Assembly: GCF_900090045.1 (NCBI RefSeq)
Contig: NC_041783.1
Coordinates: forward strand, 310,001 to 374,000
Direction: 5' to 3'
Source of the DNA: Plasmodium malariae
Lineage: Eukaryota > Apicomplexa > Aconoidasida > Haemosporida > Plasmodiidae
DNA length: 64,000 nt
The notes under the pieces were generated by a model. The model was not told where the DNA came from. It worked only from the letters and a program-made list of their open reading frames with translations, and made no database searches. Below are positions 11,382-22,300 of the stretch, piece after piece (positions within the stretch are counted from its first letter, which is position 1; every line of letters starts with the position of its first letter). The position numbers were made by a program, and so were the translations under genes.

Positions 11382-11765
11382 ATGAAAAGGACGATCAAGA
11401 ATTTGTGTAAATACTTTTGTAGGAAATGTAATAATTTTATTTTTTACAATGAAGCATGTGAACTGATATATGCAAAGGTATACCCACAGTACTCCAGGAT
11501 CTACTACGACAAAAATGCGTTCGACAAGCACAGCGGTAATAGCAATGTTAGCGGCATTGGCAGTACTAGCGACCAGGGACTTATAAAATCTTATGATAAC
11601 CTATACAGACAAATTTACAGGAGTGGGCTATGTGGGGTTAACAAACAAAGAAATGATTTATTGAACAAAGATAATATTCAAAATATTCTATTATACCTTA
11701 ATAAGGGAGGTATTAAGTGTACGAAATGTAGAACAGTTAATATGTGGTATATGAAGAATGTATAA
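11382..11765 (+). CDS. Small protein with two CxxC pairs, function unknown
   Basis: This is a single frame of 127 residues starting at an ATG. The N-terminus has a CKYFCRKC cluster at residues about 9-16 and the C-terminus has CTKC at about 115-118. Four cysteines in two CxxC knuckles suggest a zinc-binding fold held together by the termini. The middle (residues about 45-65) is Ser/Gly/Asn-rich, and the rest is rich in Tyr/Lys/Asn. I do not recognise the family. A GT (GTATAA) follows the last codons, so an additional 3' exon is possible. The mixed composition argues against a chance frame. Confidence 0.6.
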   Translation: MKRTIKNLCKYFCRKCNNFIFYNEACELIYAKVYPQYSRIYYDKNAFDKHSGNSNVSGIGSTSDQGLIKSYDNLYRQIYRSGLCGVNKQRNDLLNKDNIQNILLYLNKGGIKCTKCRTVNMWYMKNV

Positions 11766-12499
11766 CACCCTATTTAATGAGGATTACAATTTTTTAATTT
11801 TAACATCCTCATGATGCTTGCTCATTTTGTATAAAAGATAAATAAGCAGTAAATGAGCAGTAAGCATGTGATAAATGAATGTCCCAATGAATGAATAAAA
11901 GAGATGTCCAGGTAAAAATATGCAGAAAAACAAACTGCACAAGCGTATCACTGAAATTAAACATAAACGATTAAAGAAAAACATAAAAAACTACTTGCAT
12001 GTTGTGAAGCACCAAAAAAAAAAAAGAAAGAAAGAAAGAAAGAAAAGAATAAAAAGGAATAAAAGATGCTAAAAAAGGAATAAGAGATGATAAAAAAATA
12101 ATAATAATGGAATAAAAGATGATAAAAAAATAATAAAAATGGAATAAAAGATGATGAAAAATAATAAAAATGGAATAAAAGATGATAAAAAATAATAAAA
12201 ATGGAATAAAAGATGATAAAAAATAATAAAAATGGAATAAAAGATGATAAAAAAGGAATAAAAAATAATAAAAATGGAATGAAAGATGATGAAAATGGGA
12301 ACAAAAATGCCCAAAACACATGTACATAAAGCTAGGTGTGCACGTGCGTCCTTATTCACACATGAACGTGTACGTACACGTAGCCTTGATTGGGAGTTAC
12401 TTCTAACCCATTCGAATGGACAGAAGCAACAAAATACCTATATCCACGATTTTACAAAATGGAAAAAAAAAAGAAAAAAAAGAAAAAAGAGAGTAATAT
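11766..12499. other. Convergent intergenic region with a ~30-bp repeat
   Basis: This is the 3' flank shared by the plus-strand CxxC gene and the minus-strand HPR gene. At about 12040-12300 it holds roughly seven copies of a ~30-bp A-rich unit containing ATGGAATAAAAGATGATAA. No gene is supported; frames through the repeat are low complexity (Phe/Ile/Tyr on the minus strand). Confidence 0.65.
12040..12300. repeat. About 30-bp A-rich tandem repeat, about 7 copies
   Basis: The unit contains AATAATAAAAATGGAATAAA followed by AGATGAT. Copies vary mainly in A-run length. On the minus strand this gives three overlapping Phe/Tyr/Ile-rich chance frames. Confidence 0.85.
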
Positions 12500-12759
12500 C
12501 TAGTTAGTGGCCTTCAAATTCTGTATACTTAACATAATTTTTTTTTTTTCTAAATCTACCATTTTTTCTTCTTCAATTTTTTTCGCGCATATTTGCACAA
12601 ACTCCTGAAAAATAATAAAAAAATGGGAAAAATGTAAGGAGAAAATCAGGAAAAAATGACGAAAAAATTGGGAAAAAATGACGAATGTATAATGTACAAA
12701 TATATAATAAAAACGGCTACGTGCTTACACGAAAACCGATCTACATACAAGCACAAATG

Positions 12760-12810
<51 letters not shown>

Positions 12811-15800
12811 GCACATATGTATTATGTGTTGTATGCATATATATATTTGAACGTAAACACACGCCCACGCGGTGGGAGTTAGGAATTGTTTCCCCCCCCC
12901 CCAAACGCACCTTTATTATATTCTTTGTGAAATAGTCCAGCACGTATATATTGCTTATCAAAGAGTAAGTGTCAATTATGAAGTAAATATAATTGAACGT
13001 ACTCAGTATGCTCTTGACTATTAAGTTGTATTGATGAATTATGTATTCTACTTGACTAAAATCTAACCCTTCTGTTTTGCCTATGTGTACCTTCTGATTT
13101 AAGAAAATAAAGAAACTGTAAATTAATTTCACCAAATCTATAATTTCGATAGTATTTTTTTTGTTTGCATTGCTAATGTATTGTGTATCATTCTGTTTAA
13201 CATCTTTATAATATGTTTCCTTATTTAATATATAGGAAGTATAATAAATAATTTTTTCCATTAAATTATTCAAAAACTCATTTGATAAGTGAATTCTTTC
13301 ATTTTTAAATTTTAAAAAGTTTTCCTTTCTCACAATACTTTTCTTGTGTTTTCCATCTGAACGGGTTAGGTAACTCTTCCTACCACCGCTCATATCGCTC
13401 AATTGCTCAACTGTAGCATCTGTTTCTTCTCCTTGTATACGGTTCTCACACTCCTCACGCTTATCGCGCTCCTCATCCTTATCACCCATAGTATTCCGCA
13501 CACCGCACTTTCCCTCCACCGACTCGAATAAACTATCAATTTCCTCAATCCACAATGAACTACTTGAATCTAAAAATTTTAAAAAAGCGTTTTCCCTCTC
13601 CTCTGTGTTCTTTGAACACTCATTATTCTTTTTATCCTCCATTTCAAAAATGCTTCCCATTAGTGAACACTCATTTATGTGCGATAAGGAATACACTAAA
13701 TACGAAAGTTCCTTAAGCGAAAAGTGATATACAATATCACTATTGTTATGAATAACATCATAAAAAAACAAAAAACCAATTTTTATTTTCCTTGCAAATG
13801 TATTCATATATATACTAATCGTCATTGAATCTATTGGCATTTTATAGTACCCCCTATTATAATGCAAAAAGTCCCAGTCAGTTAGATACACTCCTTTTTG
13901 CCTACCATTTGGATCGAACGAGGTAAACATGGTTGTAGAAGAAACAGTATTATACGTGGCTGAGCCATACATGGCTGATTTGGCTGTACGGGGGGATACA
14001 CCACTTGGCGCTTCCTGCTGTAAGAAGAGCTTCATGTGCAGGGAAAAGTACACGGAAAATAAGTAGGAAAACTTCAAGTAATGCTTATTTTTTATTACGT
14101 TTTTGTTAATTGATGTCAAAGCCCACATAGCTGAACCGAGGTTATCGTATTTAAGCTCATTTATTGAGATGCTCATTGGGATATTGGATGTATTGTTATT
14201 TCTATCTCCATCGTTACTTCTATCTCCATCGTTACTTTTATCCCCATCGTTACTTCTATCCCCATCGTTACTTCTATCCCCATCGTTACTTCTATCCCCA
14301 TCGTTACTTCTATCCCCATCGTTACTTCTATCTCCATCGTTACTTTTATCCCCATCGTTACTGCTATCCCTACTACTGCTTCGCCCCCCTTCCTGCATGA
14401 GCAAACAGTTCGGGTCGTTCAAAATATACCCTTTTGCACTTTTTAAACCTGTCACATTCGCCTTTTGATATATATAATTTGGAAATGTAATAGTACTTAA
14501 GAACCAGTCAAACTTGTTAAAAATATTTCCATGTATATGTTTAAATTTGGCCAACAGATATATGAGCTGACATATGTTAGAAGATTTCCAATATAAGAAA
14601 GATTCTTCAACAATATTACATAATAATATTAACATTTTATGAACGTGTTCAGAATTTACTACATAACTATTATTTGTTCCAGTATAATTTAATAACCCTT
14701 GTAAAAAATGAATAATATCGTTTGATGTAAAATAATTAAATTTTGTCATATTGATATATATTACAGATATAAAATAGATGTTGTCTAACTTTTGTTTCTC
14801 AATTAAATGGTTATTTCTACCTAAATAATTTATAAAAATGGCTAGTTGTTTTGGCATTATAATATTTCGAAATTCAATATTTTGATTTTTTTTAAAAAAT
14901 GTTTTCGTCTCTTCATCATATAACTCTTCAATATGTGTATCTTTTATAATATATATATCATTATTTCTTATATATGTTGGATCCTTCACATTATAATTTC
15001 TATACACTAATTTAAATCTTTTCACTGTATCTTCTATACTTTGCTCAATGTTTTCTATTAACTTCTTTTTCATATCCGCATTGTACAATTTGCTAAATCT
15101 GCTTAATGCTAGCACATCTAAACAAACGTCAGATATGTTGTTTTTTATCTTTTCCTTAGCAGTAGGGTTATCTTTTTTCGATTCATAATATAAACCTGCA
15201 CTATTAACATAATTTTTTAGTGCATAATTTGCCGCTTCAGTTGAAAGATGTTCTCTACTCATTTGATTTCTACTCGAACTCCTGTTTCCCTCCTTTGATT
15301 TATTCTCCTCTATATTATCATCATCAGCATTCAACGCTTCCACTCCTATGCCATCCATCCCATCATCCATCAATACAACATCTTCCTCCCATTTGCTTGA
15401 ACCATTTATATTTCTACCCCAATTATCCTTTTTCTCATCTTCCCAATTAGGGGAATATCTTCTTCCCTTGTTCATGTTGTCAAATTTAAAAAGATGTATA
15501 TTATGGTTTAACCATTCATACATGTACTTATCCTTTAAGTCTAACTTAATCAAGGATACAAATGAACTTTTCAAGCAATTATAAATAAAAACTAACTCGT
15601 TTTTATACTTCATTTTTACCTCATCCTTAATTTTTACCCTGTCCTGTTGACCCAAATCTATTACCATAGTGCTACCCGGGGACGAGGTACGATCCACATC
15701 TTCTTTTATTTCTTTTTCTTTAATACTAGTATCCACTGTTCTCCCCTCAAAATTCGAACTACCCATGAAATCCCTGAATTCCCCTCTGTTTTTATAATTA

Positions 15801-18137
15801 ATGATGAAAACAAAATAATCGATGTATTTTACCAAAGCATGATTACACGAAAGAATAAAATCTCCCAGGATATGTTTATCCAAACTTTTATAATTATTAT
15901 GTAAGTTTATATTCATTATGTTTGGGTTCTTTAAGGGGTAAAATATTTTAGAAATACATTTTATTAGTTTATACACCTTACTCAGTGTTTTTATTCTAAA
16001 AATATCTTTACTGTTTCTGTATATGTCATCTACTTTATTCGATGCAATTTTTCCTGAGTTTTCCATGTATAAACTTTTCAAATAGTCCAAGTTAAAAAGT
16101 TTTAACAAAATTTCATTTTTTAAAATTAAATGTATTATTCGATTTAATAATAATATACTATTTTTTAACATCAATGTTTGTGATTCAAATATTATGAACG
16201 GGATATATATATAATATTTATCATTTAGAAATTTTATATTTTTAAGTAATCTTTTGTATATATAATTAAACGTATCTAATATGTTAGTTATCATTTCTTC
16301 ACTTAACAAAAATTTGTTCATCAAGAATTGTTTCTGGCATATATTGTAATCCTCCTGCTTTTTCTCCCTCACACGGGCTAACTGCTCATTACCATTACGT
16401 TCATAAGCTGTATAGTCTTCATAATGTCCATTTCCAGCCGCATTATTATTTCTGCTACCCCCACTGCTAACAACTGCTAGCTCCTCTTTCTGGGTTGTAT
16501 GGAATACAACCTCTTCATTTCCCTCCCCCTGGTACGTAAAATCGACGGAAGCATTACTATCATTAACACCGCTTCCTGTAACACAAGAGAAATTCTGCCC
16601 AGCTTTCTCCTCCTCTGTTAAAATTTCATCCCTTTCCTTTGTCTTACCTAAATAATTATCAAACATAATGTTAAAATAAAGCAATTTACATATGCTCCAA
16701 ATAGCCCACAGTGATTCATCAATAGACAAATTAAATTTTATACTATTCAATTTCTTAACCGCCAATGAAAAAAATATTTTGAATTTTTTTATAATTGATA
16801 TTATAATAACAGGATGACATGTTGTACTATTAAATTTAAAACTTATTAAATTATTTGAATTTTTTGAAGCCTTCAATATAATTATCGTTATAGCCCATAA
16901 AATGGACGTAATTTCATATGAACAAAATTTATTCATATTTTCTATCATTATATCAAAGCATTTTTCAATAACACTAAAATCTATTTTAAACTCATTTAAT
17001 TTTCTTTTTTCATTTTCAAAATACTTATTTCTTATTAATATATGATCCTCATTAATTTTTATTTTTAAATATTTTTTATTCAGACTTATCGATAATTTGT
17101 GCAACCACTGTTCTATACAAGTGTAGTCAAATGCCTCGTCATTAAGGGATACCAGGAAATTGGAAAAATTCTTCTTCTTCCATGATCTGTATATGTAATC
17201 CTGCAGGGCAAGCGATCTGCTCAGTGGGTGAGAGAAGGAAAAGGGGTGAATGATGTAAAAGGAGATAAAATAAATAAAAGATATGCATTACGTAGAACAT
17301 ATGGTGTACGCATACAATGCGAATGTTGTGGATCATGAGGATCATGCGGACCATGAAGACAATGCGAACGACATGAACGATAAGAACCATATGGATCACG
17401 AGAAAGATAAAAACTATGCTAACCACGCGCGCAATGCATTCAACTTTATCTTACCTTTCTTCATTTTTACTAAGTAGAAAGCTCCTTACATTCGTATTCT
17501 GTATATCTACAATAGTACGATTCTCCTTTGTTCCAGTGTAATAGTTTTGTGGATATTTTAACGCACTAAGAACTTTATTCTTTTCGGTTTTTCCTCTAGT
17601 CTGTTTTTGGCTCTTCCCTTTAACGGTTTGTCTACTATCATGATGATAAAAAATTTTCCCATTTCTCCTCTTCCTAGTACTATCGTAGGGAGGATCTTCA
17701 ATTGCGGTAACTTGAGTATGTTCCTTACAACCGTTTGTAATATTATCTCTTTGATTTTGTAAAGAATTTTTTTTCTCACTTTCAATAATAATAGTCGTAT
17801 TACCATTTATGGTACTGAAAAGTGTACGGGGTATGATTTCTTTATTATTATTAACCCGTTCTTTTATACTTTTTTTCCCTTCTTGTAACGAAATAAATTG
17901 ATAATTTTTCCTTAACTTTTCAATTATGTACCGATTAACTAACTTAAAATTTTTGTTATCATTTATATTTACAAAAAAAGGAGTTGCCTTTTTTCTCCCT
18001 TTTTTACTTTTGTTCAAACTGTACTTCTTGTGTTGTAAGGAAAACTTTGTTTGATACGTTTCAATTTTTATGCAAATTATAATACATTTTATATCTATCA
18101 ATACAAATAAAAGAATAAAAATTTGAATAAATAACAT
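12500..18137 (-). CDS. Large organellar helical-repeat (HPR/FASTK-type) protein, three exons
   Basis: Minus-strand exons are 18137-17455, 17216-12911 and 12604-12500, giving about 1,697 residues. Both introns are GT-AG and keep the frame. The N-terminus is a hydrophobic segment (IFILLFVLIDIKCIIICIKI) followed by a Lys-rich stretch, a bipartite apicoplast-type leader. The body contains dispersed helical motifs of the type seen in heptatricopeptide/FASTK-like RNA-binding proteins of apicomplexan organelles, for example ILWAITII, SLWAIWSICKLLY, SAMWALTSIN and ELSYLVYSLSHI. I see no C-terminal RAP domain. Low-complexity acidic and Ser/Asn inserts interrupt the helices, including an 18-bp repeat near 14206-14370 that encodes SNDGDR units. 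The likely role is organellar rRNA or mRNA processing or ribosome assembly; this is inferred from the fold type and the leader. Confidence 0.8.
12770..12810. repeat. (TA)n microsatellite in an intron
   Basis: A TA dinucleotide run of about 36 bp sits in the last intron (12605-12910) of the HPR gene. Confidence 0.9.
14200..14370 (-). repeat. 18-bp coding repeat (SNDGDR units), about 9 copies
   Basis: On the plus strand the unit is TCTATCCCCATCGTTACT; on the coding strand it encodes Ser-Asn-Asp-Gly-Asp-Arg (or Lys). Copies are almost identical at the nucleotide level, which points to recent expansion inside a disordered insert of the HPR protein. Confidence 0.92.
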
Positions 18138-19394
18138 TTTATACCTCTTCTTTTTTTTTCTGCCATTATTTTTATTATTTTATGTTATATGTTAAATGCA
18201 AAAATTCAATATTATTTCCCGCAAATCATAACATTTTTTTTCTTCGTTTTTGCCTGAACATGCAATAATTTTGCAAAACACACAGCCATCAAAATAAAAA
18301 AAAATAATAATAAAATAAAATAACAGCAATAATTGTAGCAGTGACATTGACTGTAGTAGTAGCAGTAGTAGTAGCAATAGTAGTAGCAGTAGTAGTAGCA
18401 GTAGTAGTAGCAGTACTAGTTGCAGTACTAGTTGCAGTAGTAGTAACATTAATATTAACTGTAGCAGAATCAGTGACGGTAAAAATAAAAGGATAGGCAC
18501 GAAGAAGGAATATTTAAACGCGCTAGGGCAAATATGAAGCGGTGAACTATTTTGAGAGTGGATTACAAAAAAACGTTACATAAAAATGTAGGGAAGTATG
18601 CATGTACAATACGTATATATACATATACGTATATGCACATATTTGCGTAGGCACTATGTACTTTTATATACCTACATACATACATATACTTGTGTACGTG
18701 AAAAGGCGAAATAGATTTATCACGCCTCGGCGCACAGTATATTACACAAATTAATCATCAATAGAGATATTTTATTTTTTTGTTCAAATTTTGTGAAAGC
18801 CCCTGAAAAAAGGCCTATAACAGGCTTATACAGAATTGCACAGGATTATGAAGAATTATACAGGCTTATAAAAAAAATAAATAAATTTGAAAAATCGCGA
18901 AGGAGTAACTTAAACATATAACATACCTTTTGAAAATAAAAAAAAAAAAAGGAAAAGAAAAACGTATTGTTTTGAATTTTTAGTTCTTTTTTTTTTTTTT
19001 TTTTCAACTGTGACAAGCTTTGTAGAAGGAATTTATAAATTCGAAAAAGTGTGAAATAACTGTTTATTTTTGTAATTGCCTGTTTGTTCGATGCGTGTGT
19101 GCAAATTACAAGGGCATACGTTACATATCTTCTATTTGACTGAGCTGACAAAGGATATCTATATATACGCAGTTAAGTGGTATATGCCATATGTGCAATA
19201 AGCGCAGTATGTGTAATATATACATATATGTGTATGTATATTTGTATATATGTCCATTTACATTTTATGTATACATGCACAGGCATGCGTGCTCCACACA
19301 CCACACTTCACTCTAAATAAAGTAGAAAAATATAATAAAAGCAAAAAAAGAAATGCGCAAAAGGACAATGCCACACTGACATAAGCAGAAAAAA
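18138..19394. promoter_or_regulatory. Divergent intergenic region, likely shared promoter
   Basis: About 1.26 kb separates the start of the HPR gene (minus) from the start of the DEAD-box gene (plus). It contains a TAG/CAG-type trinucleotide repeat at about 18330-18450, several poly-A runs, and short (TA/CA) tracts at 18605-18680 and 19150-19260. I recognise no specific motif. Confidence 0.5.
18330..18450. repeat. GTAGTAGCA-type trinucleotide repeat
   Basis: This is a run of mixed GTA, GCA and GTT triplets such as GTAGTAGCAGTAGTAGTAGC. It yields a poly-Leu chance frame on the minus strand, not a gene. Confidence 0.88.
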
Positions 19395-22300
19395 ATGAAA
19401 TATTATAAATGGCTTTCTTTGTGGAGTAGCAACAAATTGACAAAAAAAACGTCCTTCCTTTTTTACGCTCAACAAAACAAATTTTCAAGAATAAAGAGAA
19501 AAGTAAAAAGTGTGAATGGTGAAAAAAATATATATTTCGAAAAAAAAGAAAAAACAGACAAAGATACAATTTATCTTACCACAGGATTAATAGATGAAAA
19601 ATGCAAAGGCGATACAAATAAAAAAACAGATAACCAAATGGGTAAACAAAATTTGGAGGATAATAAAAATGAGGAAATAAAAAAAAAGAAAAAATATGAA
19701 CAGGTAAGGAAAAAACTGTATAAGAAATATAATTATTATGAAATCGAAAGTGACCCACATAATATCTGTAAGCATGATAAAGCTTATGAAAATATTAATG
19801 AGTTAAATATTCATAAAATGTTATTGTTAGGTTTAAAAAAAATGCATATATATCAATTAAACCAAATGCAATTAAATACTTTTCTAACTATTCAACAAGG
19901 AAAAGATGTTATTATAAATTATCCTGACGGGTCAGGAAAAACCATAGCTTATTTATTACCAATTTTGAATAACCTCTATTTTGTACATGACTACTTAGAA
20001 CAAATTATTCTAAATAGTTATAATGACACTACTAGCGAGCGAAGCATATGTAACAATTTAATAGTTAATAATTATAAGTGTAATAATAATTTCAATGTAT
20101 ACGACGAAATGAGTAATTACTTACTGAAATATACTCATTATAAAAATCATGTATTTTTTGAAGATAATACACTTGACATAAACGATAAAATGAAAAAGGA
20201 TTTTCATCTACTTCCCCCGTCTTTCGATGAACACAATGAAAACGTATTTATTTTGCCCACGGTAGGTAGGCGATCAAAAAAAAAGAAATTAACAATTAAA
20301 AGAAATAATAGTAATAGTAGAAGTAATAATAGTGGTAACAACAGCAGTAACAACAGAAGTAACAATAGTCGTAATAGTAATAATGCTAGGTCCGTTTTCA
20401 ACTCGAACAGTGCTTCCAGTGGATTTATGGATGCTTCATGTGTTGATCTCGACCAGAACACACAACTGAAAAAAGTAAATAACATAAGCATAATAAATAA
20501 ATTAATTGAAATAATAAAAATAAATAACGTAAACTTAAGTAACTTAAATAGCGATAATATAAATAGACAAGAATTAGAAAAACTGGACAATATTTTAAAA
20601 TACCATATCTCAGGGAAAAAAGAATCTAATTGTGAAAAGACAGCTAACAGCGCAGAATGTATTTATCGGTACTTAACCCTAAATCCATTGCAAATAAATA
20701 AGTCTGTAATTATTCTAACCATAAATAAGGATAACATAAGTCAAATTGTCAATGTTATAAAACAGCTGGATGTTCTAGACAGGATTAACGTTCAAACGTT
20801 GAATGACGTCCCTTATGTTAATAGTGCGCAAGGAGTGGAGAAAGCGGGAAAAGAGGAAGAAGAGGAGGAAGAGTATATAAGAAAGAACCACTTCGATTTG
20901 GAAAATTTACAAGTGGAAAATGTCAAACGGCTCAACAATTCAGTGTTATGTAACGACCAAATAATGTGGGCATGTTCAGATATCATAGTTTCGACACCTG
21001 ACATATTCTTGAACAGCTATAAAGATAACAGAAGTAATAATAATATTCTTCCCTCCATTATAATATTTGATGAAATAGATATGCTATTTCAAAATAATGC
21101 TTACAGAAATACAATGATGAACATTTTCCATATTATTAAAAAGAGACCTGAGATTTATAATCCACATGTGGACATAAGTAATCAAAACATAGAAAACATT
21201 AATGAAACGATTGAAAGAATGTTAATCAATCGAGAAGTGAATTATGGATCTGGTAGCAGTTACAATGTAGAGGACAAAAAAAGAGGAAGAAACTCTTTCG
21301 ATAGTTTAAACAGCAATTTTTCTCCTTCTGCCAATTTACAACATGCAAATTGTGCAGAAGCATATGATGAAACAAAGACAGAAATACCCCAGGTGAAAAA
21401 AACTAACGGCGGTATCTCCTCTAATGAAAATGTAACCATTACAGCTAGTGGCAAGTATCATGGTGAAGAATATGCCAAATATAAGAATAACAGCTGTAGC
21501 GCTACTACTGGTAGTGCTATTGCTCAGGTGGCTGACCCCATGAACAACTGCTATCAGGAGAGAGATTACAGTAAAGGGGTGAGGGAAAAAAAGGAGTATA
21601 TACCGCTGAACCAACTAATATATGTTTGCTCGACATTACCCTCAGTAGGTCACACCACAGCTGGAAGTATGTTGGCCGAAAGATTCAACCATTTGATTGA
21701 AATCGTGTGTAAGGGGAACTACAAAATAGCTAAGAACATTTGCACACAGTGGGTGGAGTTAAATAGGGAAAAGATTTTAAATCTGTATCTATATAACAGT
21801 AATAAATATAATAATGATAATAATAGCTGTAATACCATTAATAGGAGCATTATTCATAGTAGTAATAGAGATAACACTATCGGAAGTGCTAATTTAAAGG
21901 ATTTCTCCCTTTCAAGTAGAATAAACGAATTGGAAAATTCATCCTTTGAGCATAGATTGGATATCTTAATTTACATTTTAAAAAAATATCATGAACAAAC
22001 TTTAAATTTCGAAGTTTACCAACGTTCAGAATATTCTGAACACAGTCATGTTGATGTGAAAAAGAACGAAAAAGAGGTAAGAGAAGAGCAGGTAAATGAA
22101 AAAAATGTTAGCGAAAAACAGGTGAACGAAAAAAAGCGTCCTCTTGACCTATCGAGTAAAAAAAAATTTTCCCTGATTGATAAATACCCAATATATAAAA
22201 CAATAGTTTTTGTTAATAGTATAAAGGACTGTATTAAAATTTTTTCTTTTTTAAAAAAACATAATTGGCCAGTTTTTTCTTTTCATAAAAATTTATCATT

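Noticed and set aside
12069..12359. Phe/Ile/Tyr-rich minus-strand frames resembling membrane proteins
   Set aside because: They come from a 30-bp A-rich repeat and have no unique sequence.
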